Of a DNA stretch of 64,000 bases, positions 42,501 through 50,051 are shown piece after piece (positions within the stretch are counted from its first letter, which is position 1; each line of letters starts with the position of its first letter). The position numbers were made by a program, and so were the translations under genes. The notes under the pieces are model-generated. The model was given only the letters and a program-made list of their open reading frames with translations, was not told the DNA's origin and did not search any database. The DNA is from Legionella saoudiensis (lineage in GTDB: Bacteria > Pseudomonadota > Gammaproteobacteria > Legionellales > Legionellaceae): assembly GCF_001465875.1 (NCBI RefSeq), contig NZ_LN901324.1, forward strand, positions 806,001 through 870,000. Direction: 5' to 3'.

Positions 42501-44816
42501 CTATTAGTTATTAATACCTGTACTGATTTAACTGCCAGCGAGTTAGAGCAAATTGAAGGCAGAGCAGCACGCAACGGTAAGGCTGGGCGATATGCTTCAG
42601 TTATTGATGCACAAAAAATTGGTAGCCCTACTGATTCAGCACAAGCTTTAGCGGAAGCATTCCAAGCCCACCAACATCAGATTAGTTTAGCACAACAGCA
42701 GGAGCGATCAAAAATGCGTCTATTGGAAGACGCGCGCTATTTCATGATTAATGAGTATATCCTTAAACTTCGTGAAACAGCGGATAAAATTTTGATGCGC
42801 CAGTATGGGGAAGGCGCATCAATTACCGAACAACAAAACTTTCTGAAAACCTTAAATATACTGAATCAGAATGCAGAGAAACATTATGAACAGCTATTAA
42901 AAACCCATAAACTACTTGATAGCAATGCGGCTCATGAGTTTTTAACCGCACGAATTGGCGACCAAAATAATGTGCTTAATAAGTGGATTCCGCAAGATAG
43001 ATTTAATTCCATACAATTTATTGAACCATCAATCCCTCTTGAAGTATTTACAGCCGCGGCTCCGCAATTACAGGGTGCTCCGATTAGTCAACTAAGTGCC
43101 TTAGCCAGTATTTTTTCTCGTAAATGGAGCGTAGATGGTCATCAGAAAACAATGCACCATATTCATGCATTAGAGGAGGTTTGCGAGCTTTTTGATCCCT
43201 ATTTAAAAAAGAAATGCAGCTTTAAACAGGCGCTGGGGCAAGCATTAGAACGAAAAGGAACACTTCAGCGAGAGTTTATTGACGACCAAATTCACGTTAT
43301 TAAATCGACTATTAACGAACTTATTTCCTATGCTCAAACCATTCCGCTAATTGGCTATTTAGTGCCTGCTGAGCGTATTAAAACCTTTTTTGCAAATTAT
43401 CTAGATACAACTAAAAAACAAATTCTTGAGAAGAAATGGGATGAAATTAATTTACCAATTATTGATTTTTCGGGTGTAAATACTTGGTTTAGCGGGATTA
43501 GCACAGCGCTTACAATTAGCTCAGTACTTATGGGAGGGCCAATTCCTTATATTATAAAAAGTTTTATAATACCTACCATTTTTGGTTGGATAAAAAATAA
43601 ACTAAAGAGCAGCTTTGCGGATTCTGAATCACTTGTAGCACAAATATTAATAGGACTTGATGATATTGGTAATGACTTGTCAAAGATGATTAAAGCACTT
43701 ACCGAAATTACTAATGAAACAGAAATCAAAATAGGCTGGTTTTTGGATAACTTTGGCCCACTTGCAAAAAACAAAGCCCTGGTATTAGCCTTATCAAAAT
43801 ATTTAGAGTTATTAGGGAAAAAGGAGTTGTGTCCCCTAGTGTCCGTAATTCCTGAGGTATTAAATCTTTTAGAATCCTATCGCGAGCAGCAACCCGACGC
43901 ACTTCTTAACGTAGATGCACTCATGGTATTTTTATCCTACGCCGCTCGTTCTGAACCCATTTTAAATGCCTTAAATAATACTCCGTATAAAACTAGTTTG
44001 CAGCGAGCCTCTCAGCTAAACCCAAATTTCCTCAACCAAATTAGCAACCTGTCTTTTGCTGAATTTCTAAATTTATTAAAAGTAATTGCTCATCCCAATT
44101 TCTTTGTTTTATTAGAAAAACTTCCGCCAGATACCTCTTATGAACAATTATGTCAATGGCTCGAAAAGATACCAGAAGATTTGCCCATTGATTGCCAGCA
44201 TGCATTAAAAGAGTTCTTAAACTATCAGCAAGATCCAGAGCGTGTTGCTGAAGAAAGCAAACAAGACTTACAGAATTTACGCACGAAATTTAATTTAACC
44301 ATGGAGCGGTTTACTGAGGGACTAGAGCGATTAAAGCCTAAGTTGTTGGTAAAACCTGAGGAACCAACACCTATACCAGAACCTCCAGTCTTACAAGTTG
44401 ATCAACCGCAAAAAAGCTTTTGGGGTATGCAGCAAATAATTATGTGCTCAGCAGCTCTGGTAATTCTGGCGTGTAGTGTAGTCTATCTTTCAATTAGCCT
44501 TGCACTTACCGGCGTATTTCTTATGGGTTGGATGGCATATCCATACCTAGAACAACAAATTTCTAGCTATCTTAGCTCGAGGCAGAATATAGCTTCTCAA
44601 GAACCGTCTGGAAGTCTGACCCCATTGGCTTTGCTTAACCATAGCCCGGCTAAAGCTGTAAATACAAGCCCAGAAAAAAACAAAGCATCAACGATGCAAG
44701 AGAAATTGCCTAAGCTTATAGATTCGAAAGATTTATTTTTTACACCGGCTCTTCCAGAAAGTCCTTCCACAAAAAACCAAAACGTGGAACGAAGCCGCAT
44801 CATAGCAGGGCTTTAA
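36516..44816 (+). CDS. Giant protein (2766 aa) with embedded SecA-like ATPase motor
   Basis: Residues 1-1500 are helical with no recognised domain, except a Gln-rich coiled coil near 400-440. From about 1540 a SecA-type helicase core appears. The Walker A region is HELKTGEGKSIVGAM (Lys1574), which in SecA reads EMKTGEGKT. The Walker B region is LVCDEIDAILT (Asp1670), and the threading motif is IVGLTGTSG. The second RecA lobe has ARGADIDPEHEQG (Arg1984) and IEGRAARNGKAGR (Arg2016, Arg2019). Preprotein-binding and zinc-binding SecA parts are not evident. Hydrophobic pairs near 2330-2360 and 2640-2675 could anchor membranes. It is not the housekeeping SecA. The start lacks a clear Shine-Dalgarno; TACAAT at 36479-36484 may be its -10. 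Confidence 0.85.
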   Translation: MPPLSPAPFLVVKKKDQSFFSLDTTPQYSWSTQAGGVEQDTSLHLYRLLLKNWRQNAGFVQLASKVPIVPKRIKKDSKTAPSLPRGTFTHKIFLEDFDDLNISHWPDLAFAFGTILSDIVRYIRLGEPVSINFREVFLVSKGEQPPAQYRPNVDILVHSAADYSKATNRLSYQLGKYLLNEFKFNLPKAKSNSFIWSDYKTPLKDYNYFDSALMGYLSLYYQRNYHSTEHPVIAFSNPVAIDELLPFFQHLTANRSHELILILKGPQYEDEQERQRAYEELVQVIAKSKCNFIVHIFLITKENLNCNLLDLKPKSPEKTDGLHPLAHDAGYYFSSTKAMSSIYRAIQSHNQVNDTWLNRLQQRTTKIKTLGAYIRAQEVSKNVRRSKTLTREQLKSKVQLSITHQQSIAQQEELSQTQTVNEQVQEQLELDVNQQQNFTFERELNWDFKITLDGFCKKLEAFAKKNLPKIAEHEQVLEQAGYLTQFYLKKYSKLHFYQQLANDSTFRLRVAARFFGHALIADENDKDKLIKVRLPHYPIDAMEEFIADDLINGVHLFLDGLPAKECIIKDSFFYGRTLCGLNRNHTAVRFFNPPQIFSKLSYQSQLQTDKRTNNVESSGFQDPLIYSVLLPEELLSTVDIDLQHELVQKAEQLLNLFKPHPPLNEKEILTLESHFLSLVRFFFPNNIADITHLEQFISQFPEHNEDNLKILLHLVISKHKNGLDAFFQLLSFLNAYSLSDYFYKIHFQYALNVSSVNRILHTYTSNPLLKLASKIPEGKPLNEWPDFELFALHFLVFTAKNGLALDYNELALLERFWQRVYAKFLLYSGNQEAETQKLMHQLTQQLIHHDGLSIAPISELKTFYEGLEALLDHAIAQNSLKEQIDEIRDISLVYTDAPYAWEWNGFNVLSAEMQIYSAAINPLTKSYAISHKELEQAMIAHKVGDKPLKTMLFRFLGTQSLRENLAFYRHLHQTTTQTNDEISAYISELLCAYHALTYTGNGYGSNITQEVFKENFNRFLSKHHLNNGLSDIQLSAGITRFFIHLNEQSTDEHKGIQSLWSIWRTHQVDAFKISNTPIPSVFLRKFDAKKLGNFLFSQRENLEKALPELNNNPKSIRAIINQWVEEFNIPATHKKIVFAYLKKLYPGFNLAILLRNLPQINNFLESITSISHNNPKSFIYLTLDILIEKNTNTDALLCFTQLFAEELSKHQNHAITDKKASSLLLALAKKSHIYCCLPEKKPLIRVLLESFFNTDNVDSPLFLVDLAEKLLPLSTNEAEKVFTTLSQMAKNNDGLAFLNTHTYLSMVQLKELSLFFTKVKSHSLAINLMQDLFKQDMAYDLSILNAILKDKPSEEVECLLKLAHSICQYTEEPLVNELRKLMNKPLPELKKLVQLHQVQFISASEILTLLDTPSLNEAIAHLKRQKSEENRQRFEYNPQFVKEKIAGIKLKSHETNENLPLSQEEQDRLWADYQLLMSYMVEKPFKFESSGIIKECTIHDLDEADFPILFKTLQERIAKGEDRHHNQLLLIALSAEALYQSTKKFPRCTQILTLLKRLRYSENLIHELKTGEGKSIVGAMHGAWLCGLGHTVDIATENDELARNALEKFGPFYQYLGIAHGKDILAAQSIHSEYIVNGINYSTASNIALFRARMALEKKPLPKNPALVCDEIDAILTSTIQFRLAATLDPLLNDTKKWTQIYQIVLEFVKENELFINNPCSDQEDILNLKNYFIAKNPDKEFLEFTNKISDELLNILIESSMVAHELEEKVDYYVVETIGTSEKRYYAAPIIASTKRPDPKVSYSEYVQQLLHTLLNNKKPPPAHPFVVEPCTETLLAISAKNFFDYYRLNDGPIVGLTGTSGARVELVEFYEEQGLVAFKYPTFYPDLAEDLGLVTAFGPEDHQKKIHEWIEAYKRENPSQPILLITPSPQATENIWGYLKTRTQWSLQCFHGYAETGKSEENVIYTAGKEDFLTLANQSLARGADIDPEHEQGLLVINTCTDLTASELEQIEGRAARNGKAGRYASVIDAQKIGSPTDSAQALAEAFQAHQHQISLAQQQERSKMRLLEDARYFMINEYILKLRETADKILMRQYGEGASITEQQNFLKTLNILNQNAEKHYEQLLKTHKLLDSNAAHEFLTARIGDQNNVLNKWIPQDRFNSIQFIEPSIPLEVFTAAAPQLQGAPISQLSALASIFSRKWSVDGHQKTMHHIHALEEVCELFDPYLKKKCSFKQALGQALERKGTLQREFIDDQIHVIKSTINELISYAQTIPLIGYLVPAERIKTFFANYLDTTKKQILEKKWDEINLPIIDFSGVNTWFSGISTALTISSVLMGGPIPYIIKSFIIPTIFGWIKNKLKSSFADSESLVAQILIGLDDIGNDLSKMIKALTEITNETEIKIGWFLDNFGPLAKNKALVLALSKYLELLGKKELCPLVSVIPEVLNLLESYREQQPDALLNVDALMVFLSYAARSEPILNALNNTPYKTSLQRASQLNPNFLNQISNLSFAEFLNLLKVIAHPNFFVLLEKLPPDTSYEQLCQWLEKIPEDLPIDCQHALKEFLNYQQDPERVAEESKQDLQNLRTKFNLTMERFTEGLERLKPKLLVKPEEPTPIPEPPVLQVDQPQKSFWGMQQIIMCSAALVILACSVVYLSISLALTGVFLMGWMAYPYLEQQISSYLSSRQNIASQEPSGSLTPLALLNHSPAKAVNTSPEKNKASTMQEKLPKLIDSKDLFFTPALPESPSTKNQNVERSRIIAGL

Positions 44817-45053
44817 AGCTATGATCTTATTTGCTTACGATAAGGTTTACATTTCCTGTCTCATCTCCTCCTCACACAATAGTTCACCGTAGGATCAATG
44901 CCCTCTTCTCATTACAGTTTTGCCCCTGCAAATTAATCACATTGATGAAAGAAAGTCTTCGTTAAGAAAGTGTAAGGAATGCAAATTGTGTTCAATATTA
45001 ATCATCATTGTGCTAAATTAATATTAGAGTAATTTACTGAATCGAGAGAAGTT

Positions 45054-47321
45054 ATGGGTGGGCAACTGTATCTGAATGATGGACAACCTCCTAGTCGATC
45101 CAATGTGTGTGTTTCTGGTTATGAACGAGGTACACCGAATTTTGCATTAAGTAATTTTGATGACAATAAACGCAGAGGTTATGACTTTTATGATTCTGGT
45201 ATGAAGCAAATAGTACATTTTCCAACCTCTGAGCATTATTTGCATTTTCAAAAGATACACCCTGACCATAGAGCAGCACATTATGCTAAATGGCAGAGTG
45301 CTAGCCCAGGAGAAATTCTTTCAGGAATAAGAGCCAAAAATAGCAAATTTTTTATTCCAAATGATCAACATGCTTATATGAATTATAATCCCCATACACG
45401 CGATTACGAATTTAATAAACAAAAATGGGACCAGGATAAAATTACAGTGCAAATGCAGATTAACGCTGCAAAATACCAACAATCATCTGAGTTTAGAGCA
45501 AGTATCCAGCATTCGATTGATCTAGGAACAGCATTAGGTGATGGCAATGGACCAGCCACCATTATCGAAGACACAAGTAGTTTGGCTAATGGTAAACAAC
45601 CAGAGGAAGAATGGGGAACCGGTCCTGCTGGAAAGGGCAAAAATATTCTTGGGAACACGCAAACCGCCTTTGCCCAAATGGTTCAAGACGGTTTGGTGCC
45701 AACAGGTGTTCCTAAATTGGAAGACTTCCGGTCCCCTCAAATAAAAGCAATGTATAAAAAGGCTGATGATCAGTATCAAGGTGGTGTGCAAGAAGTATTA
45801 AGCAAAGTACGCGAACGTTCTGGTCATGACAAGGGTTTTGGGCAACCAGATACCTCTAATTTACATGGCTCACTTGTACAAACAGCAGATATTGTTAATG
45901 GTAAAATCGCAGCAAAGCAATTTTTACCTAGCCCAGGTCCTCAGCATCACGCTGCCCCACAACATCCAGGGCCTCAACATAAGGCACCTCAAGGACCTCA
46001 AGCCCCTAAAGCAACATCCCAAATACCGCATCAATATTGTGTAGAAAATAAAGATAGTACTAAACGCCTTCTTATCAATAACGAAAAAATTGTAGGGTAT
46101 CAGTTTAAAAGACCTCCAAGTGATCGATGGGAAAATACCGGAACTCCAGAGCGCTTGAATGACATAAAAAATGCATTTAATAATGGTGGCAAATATTATG
46201 TAACCTTTGATGGTGGTAATAAACGTCTGGGTATTGATAATAATAAGGTTGTAGAACGCCAGTATAAAGATGTATCTACAGGCTGGAAATGGCAAGATAG
46301 CTCCAGAAAGGACTTGTTTGCGCATTTAGAAAATACATTTAATCGCTTACATCAAGCCTCACCACCACGCCATCATCAAGCGAATCAACAGAAAGTGGAT
46401 GATCATTATACAAGCAAAAATGGTAATCAACGCCTGCTTATCAAAGATGATAAAGTTGTAGGATATCAGTATAAAGACACAACTACTCGCGGACAGTGGA
46501 AAGATAGTGGGGACAAAACCAGATTTACGGCCTTAGAAAATAAATATATTCTGTCTAAAATACCTCACCAATATTGTGTGGAGAGTAACGGAGGCAATCA
46601 ACGTCTGATTATCAATAATAATAAAGTTGAAGGGTACCTGTTTAGAAAAGATCCGTCTTCCCCCTGGCAAACCGGAAAAAAAGAAGACATGAAGGGGTTA
46701 GAAAATGCCTTTAATAATGGAGGCAAATATTTTGTTGCCAGTGATGGAGGTAATCAACGTCTGCTTATCAATAATAATAAAGTTGAGGGGCACATGTTTA
46801 GAAAAGATCCGGCTTCTCCCTGGCAGACTGGAGGTAAAAAGGATATGCAGGGGTTAGAGCAGGCATTTAAGGACTCTAAAGCAGCAACTCATGCACCTCT
46901 ACACCATGCGCATTATAATAACGGCAGTAAGCCTTCTAGCGCCCAAGAGAATATGGATGTTGTTTCGAAATATTACGCTCATGCGACTAAGTCCAACGAT
47001 GACAACCGTTTCCATCTTTTTGATGTAAGCTCAGAACATTTTCATGATATGAAAGGGGATTTTTTAAAGACAAAAATATTAAGTGAATTTCACAAGGAAC
47101 TTTCAAAATGTACTGATGTAAAGAAATTTGATGCAATGGTAAATTCTATAGTCAATAATAACGAAGCTTACGACATATTAAAAACCGGACAAGGGATTAT
47201 AACAAAAATAACTGGAGGTGAAACCAGTTCCGTAACTGCATTCAAGGAAATGGTCAAGGATCTCAGATCGAAATTGCCTGATTCAGACGATGATCAGGAC
47301 AAAATTGTTCCTGTATATTAA
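45054..47321 (+). CDS. NADAR-domain protein with five tandem C-terminal modules, effector candidate
   Basis: 755 aa. Residues 28-210 match the NADAR (YbiA/DUF1768) fold: ALSNF (31-35), TSEHYLHFQKI (58-68), the helix ASPGEIL, and WGTGPAGKGKNILG (187-200), the family's WGxGxxGxGxNxLG signature. NADAR enzymes act on N-glycosidic bonds of ADP-ribose or related ribosylaminouracil metabolites. A Pro/His/Gln-rich linker (about 300-320) follows, then five copies of a roughly 50-residue module (328-605), then a helical C-terminal domain with an acidic end. There is no signal peptide. It could remove or alter ADP-ribose marks in the host, with the modules binding a repeated ligand; both are inferences. 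Confidence 0.85.
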   Translation: MGGQLYLNDGQPPSRSNVCVSGYERGTPNFALSNFDDNKRRGYDFYDSGMKQIVHFPTSEHYLHFQKIHPDHRAAHYAKWQSASPGEILSGIRAKNSKFFIPNDQHAYMNYNPHTRDYEFNKQKWDQDKITVQMQINAAKYQQSSEFRASIQHSIDLGTALGDGNGPATIIEDTSSLANGKQPEEEWGTGPAGKGKNILGNTQTAFAQMVQDGLVPTGVPKLEDFRSPQIKAMYKKADDQYQGGVQEVLSKVRERSGHDKGFGQPDTSNLHGSLVQTADIVNGKIAAKQFLPSPGPQHHAAPQHPGPQHKAPQGPQAPKATSQIPHQYCVENKDSTKRLLINNEKIVGYQFKRPPSDRWENTGTPERLNDIKNAFNNGGKYYVTFDGGNKRLGIDNNKVVERQYKDVSTGWKWQDSSRKDLFAHLENTFNRLHQASPPRHHQANQQKVDDHYTSKNGNQRLLIKDDKVVGYQYKDTTTRGQWKDSGDKTRFTALENKYILSKIPHQYCVESNGGNQRLIINNNKVEGYLFRKDPSSPWQTGKKEDMKGLENAFNNGGKYFVASDGGNQRLLINNNKVEGHMFRKDPASPWQTGGKKDMQGLEQAFKDSKAATHAPLHHAHYNNGSKPSSAQENMDVVSKYYAHATKSNDDNRFHLFDVSSEHFHDMKGDFLKTKILSEFHKELSKCTDVKKFDAMVNSIVNNNEAYDILKTGQGIITKITGGETSSVTAFKEMVKDLRSKLPDSDDDQDKIVPVY
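46035..46868 (+). repeat. Five coding tandem modules in the NADAR protein
   Basis: The unit reads Tyr-x-Val-x-Ser-x-Gly-Gly-Asn-Gln-Arg-Leu-x-Ile-Asn-Asn-Asn-Lys-Val-x-Gly, then a hydrophobic/Arg-Lys patch, Trp (except copy-specific changes), and a helix ending LEnAF. Copies begin near 46035, 46191, 46404, 46572 and 46725. The fourth and fifth are almost identical, including at DNA level, which suggests recent duplication; the first three have drifted. Confidence 0.8.
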
Positions 47322-47351
47322 GACAATTCTCGTGCCGTACAGCTCTCTGTA

Positions 47352-47370
47352 GCTGGGCTAGCAACCCAGC
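47352..47370. terminator. Small hairpin between convergent genes
   Basis: GCTGGG and CCCAGC pair around a 7-base loop, with CTACTTTT following on the plus strand. It lies between the NADAR gene and glsA, which end facing each other. Confidence 0.4.
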
Positions 47371-47376
47371 CTACTT

Positions 47377-48309
47377 TTATGGTACAGCAAAATGCCACCC
47401 CATTGCTTTGGATAGCCCTTCCAGCATAATTTCTCCACGTATGCTATTTCCTTTGGAGTTAACCCGAGGGCTGAGAACAGCAATGCCAGCTTTACCAGGA
47501 ACAGTTGCTATCGTATAGCCTGATACCCCGCTTTTAGCAGGCATTCCCGTTTTCACCATGTGCGTACCTGTTTCATCATATAAACCGCAAGTAGCCATAA
47601 TAGCAACGGTAATTTTGCACGTTTCAGCAGAAATAATTTGCTCACCACTTAGAGGATCCTTTCCCCCATTGGCCAATAAGCTAGGTAGATACAGCATTTG
47701 CTCTAACATTGCCTCATAAGAGCATAAAGCAAAATAAAGGTCTAAGGTTTGATGAACCTCAGCGCCAAGGTTATTTCTACTTTTTAATAAATACGCGAGT
47801 GAGCGATTGCGATTCCCTGTCCGTTTTTCCGAAGCAAAAACTAAAGGATTAATATTTAAACGTTCTTTAAATAATTTTTGCACCCAATGTTCCAGCCATC
47901 GGAATTGTTGCTCACCTGTACCTGGTATGCGTGAACATAGAGTAATTGCTCCTGCATTAAGCATGGGATTTGAGGGTTTAGGGCCAAACTGTTCCAAACG
48001 AGTAATGGAAGCAAAATCATCGCCGGACGGCTCAACCTTAACCCATTCAAATAATTGCTCCTCGCCAAATTCTTCGAGCAAGCCAATCAAAGGGATCATT
48101 TTAGCAGTGCTTTGTAAGGTGACCGGGTGAAGAGTACTATTGCTATAAGAGATTGCTGGCTCTCCGATTGCTTGTACGGCAATTGCGGTTAATTCTTGAT
48201 TTACATTAGCAAGTTCAGGAATGTAATCCGCTGTCTTGCCTTCTTTATTTAATTCAGCCGCTTGCGCGAGCTCTTGTAACAAATTAATTGTAAGTGACTT
48301 CGATGACAT
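47377..48309 (-). CDS. glsA: Glutaminase
   Basis: 310 aa, normal for the bacterial glutaminase A family, which converts glutamine to glutamate and ammonia in the cytosol. Seen are GKTADYIPELA (24-34), the catalytic Ser-x-x-Lys as QSTAKM (Ser67, Lys70), VEPSGDDFASITRLE, PSNPMLNAGAI (the Asn-rich substrate site) and KSGVSGYTIATVPGKAGIAV near the C-terminus, all family hallmarks. It is transcribed alone, and no odd features are seen. In Legionella such enzymes may help nitrogen use or acid resistance, but nothing in the sequence shows this. Confidence 0.95.
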   Translation of the reverse strand: MSSKSLTINLLQELAQAAELNKEGKTADYIPELANVNQELTAIAVQAIGEPAISYSNSTLHPVTLQSTAKMIPLIGLLEEFGEEQLFEWVKVEPSGDDFASITRLEQFGPKPSNPMLNAGAITLCSRIPGTGEQQFRWLEHWVQKLFKERLNINPLVFASEKRTGNRNRSLAYLLKSRNNLGAEVHQTLDLYFALCSYEAMLEQMLYLPSLLANGGKDPLSGEQIISAETCKITVAIMATCGLYDETGTHMVKTGMPAKSGVSGYTIATVPGKAGIAVLSPRVNSKGNSIRGEIMLEGLSKAMGWHFAVP

Positions 48310-48488
48310 AGGGTTACTAGCTTGAAAAAGTGTCTATTATGGTAGATTTAGCACAGTAAAACAAATATTTTGTTTCTAAATTCTTTTTTATTTCAACTTG
48401 CTCTTTACTTAAACCACTCGCAGAACGAGCTATACTTAATTCGTAGTATTTTACTTTTCAATAAAAAAGAGTGATAAGGAGGTACATC

Positions 48489-48668
48489 ATGTTAGGATGG
48501 GCACTAACCTTTTTTATTATCGCACTTATCGCTGCAGCATTTGGATTTGGAGGTATTGCTGTAGCTGCTGCAGGAATTGCAAAAATTTTATTCTTTTTAT
48601 TCTTGGTCATTTTCTTGGTATTTTTAGTTATGGGTTTGATGGGAAGAAGACCTCCTCCACCCGTATAA
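48489..48668 (+). CDS. YtjA-type small membrane protein (UPF0391/DUF1328)
   Basis: 59 aa from the ATG at 48489, which has a perfect AAGGAGG seven bases upstream; the frame is open six codons further but that is upstream of the ribosome site. Two hydrophobic helices, [20 protein letters not shown] and [15 protein letters not shown], joined by [12 protein letters not shown], are the family pattern. It ends with a short GRRPPPPV tail. Members are small inner-membrane proteins, often stress-induced, of unknown biochemical role. A strong terminator follows immediately. Confidence 0.92.
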   Translation: MLGWALTFFIIALIAAAFGFGGIAVAAAGIAKILFFLFLVIFLVFLVMGLMGRRPPPPV

Positions 48669-48680
48669 TTTTCCATGTAT

Positions 48681-48724
48681 AATTGGGATAAAAGCTTTTG
48701 GCTTTTATCCCAATTTTATTTTAC
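48681..48724 (+). terminator. Strong Rho-independent terminator
   Basis: A perfect 15-bp stem (48681-48695 with 48701-48715; AATTGGGATAAAAGC and its complement), loop TTTTG, then TTATTTTA. It rules out the upstream alternative start of the next gene, which would lie inside this stem. Confidence 0.92.
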
Positions 48725-48742
48725 ATATTAAGGACAATAACG

Positions 48743-49774
48743 ATGGAATACAGACAACTTGGAAAGTCCGGCTTTAAAATCCCCGTATTAAGCTTTGGAA
48801 CAGCTACATTTGGTGGAGGAAATGAATTCTTTAAATCCTGGGGTAGTTCTGGAGCAAAAGAAGCAAGACGCCTTGTAGATTTATGCCTTGATGCAGGAGC
48901 AAATCTTTTTGATTCTGCAGACATTTACTCTGATGGATTAGCTGAAGAGATTTTAGGTAAAGCGATATCTGGTAAACGAGACCGAGTTCTCATATCGACT
49001 AAAGCTACTTTCCGTTTAGGTAAAGGAGCCAATGATCTGGGCTCTTCTCGCATTCATTTATTAAAATCATGCGATGCGCAACTTAAACGATTAAAAACAG
49101 ATTATATTGATTTGTATCAAATGCATGGCTTTGACCCCCTAACTCCAGTTGAGGAAGTCCTAAGAACTTTAGAAACTCTGATACAAAGTGGCAAAGTACG
49201 TTACATAGGCTGCTCTAATTTTTCAGGCTGGCATTTGATGAAATCGCTTGCCTTAGCTGATGCGATTGGAACAAACCGCTATATAGCGCATCAGGTTTAT
49301 TATTCCCTTATTGGCCGAGATTATGAGCATGAATTGATGCCTCTAGCTTTAGATCAAGGTGTAGGCGCACTGATTTGGAGTCCTTTAGGCTGGGGGCGTT
49401 TAACCGGAAAAATACAACGTAATAAGCCCTTACCCCCAGTGAGTAGGCTTCATAATAGCTCTACAGAAGCAGGCCCACCGGTTTTTGAAGAGAAGTTATA
49501 TGACATTGTTGATGTATTAATGCAGCTTGCGGCAGAAACAGGAAAAACGGTACCACAAATTGCATTAAACTGGCTTTTACAGAAACCCAGTGTTTGTAGT
49601 GTGATTATTGGCGCTAGAACAGAGGAACAACTGCAACAAAATTTAGGCTCTGTTGGTTGGAACTTAACAAGCGAGCAGGTAAAAAGACTTGATGAGGTTA
49701 GTACGCAAACCCTTCCATATCCTTATTGGCATCAAACGCAATTTCAGTCCGATAGAATGGAAATTAAAAAATAA
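48743..49774 (+). CDS. Aldo/keto reductase
   Basis: 343 aa from the ATG at 48743 with AAGGA eight bases upstream. The fold signature is clear: YRQLGKSGFKIPVLSFGTATFG at the N-terminus, the catalytic tetrad Asp57, Tyr62 (FDSADIYSDG), Lys87 (ISTKATF) and His128 (YQMHGFD), then IGCSNFSGW and the NADPH-binding SVIIGARTEEQLQQN near the C-terminus. It reduces aldehydes or ketones with NADPH in the cytosol; the physiological substrate is unknown. It is transcribed alone, downstream of the YtjA terminator and upstream of a REP-like element. Confidence 0.93.
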   Translation: MEYRQLGKSGFKIPVLSFGTATFGGGNEFFKSWGSSGAKEARRLVDLCLDAGANLFDSADIYSDGLAEEILGKAISGKRDRVLISTKATFRLGKGANDLGSSRIHLLKSCDAQLKRLKTDYIDLYQMHGFDPLTPVEEVLRTLETLIQSGKVRYIGCSNFSGWHLMKSLALADAIGTNRYIAHQVYYSLIGRDYEHELMPLALDQGVGALIWSPLGWGRLTGKIQRNKPLPPVSRLHNSSTEAGPPVFEEKLYDIVDVLMQLAAETGKTVPQIALNWLLQKPSVCSVIIGARTEEQLQQNLGSVGWNLTSEQVKRLDEVSTQTLPYPYWHQTQFQSDRMEIKK

Positions 49775-49919
49775 ACCATTCATGCATTAATGGTTGCAAA
49801 ATGCAACTCGTCGTCGTTTGAAACAAGTGAGATAACCCGGGTTCCGTGCCTCGCTCCTGGGTTGCTTCGTCGCTACGCTTCTCACAAGGATAGGAATCAA
49901 GTTTCTAACTTAAAAACCC

Positions 49920-49998
49920 GTCATTGCGAACAAAGTGAAGCAACCCAGGGATTTGCTCCGGCCCTTGCCTGCTTCACTTTGTTCCTTTAAGCAATGAC
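49920..49998. repeat. REP-like element with extended hairpin
   Basis: 49920-49948 is the reverse complement of the 13028-13056 element with one difference. Downstream the same motif returns inverted, so GAACAAAGTGAAGCA (49928-49942) pairs with 49970-49984 and TCATTGC pairs with GCAATGA (49991-49997). A more diverged copy (CTGGGTTGCTTCGTCGCTAC) lies at 49854-49873. The 49775-50051 gap has no gene. Confidence 0.7.
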
Positions 49999-50051
49999 AG
50001 CATATAAATTAACTGAAAGGCATTATTCTTTATAGTTTTATGAGGTGCTAC

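Noticed and set aside
36516..44816. Housekeeping secA
   Set aside because: Three times the normal length, diverged motifs and no C-terminal zinc tail; only the motor core is SecA-like.
45000..45040. PmrA box before the NADAR gene
   Set aside because: ATTAATATT is present but the second half-site and a -10 at the right distance are missing.
48698..48742. Upstream start of the aldo/keto reductase
   Set aside because: It lies inside the strong terminator stem of the previous gene; ATG 48743 has its own AAGGA and matches the family N-terminus.
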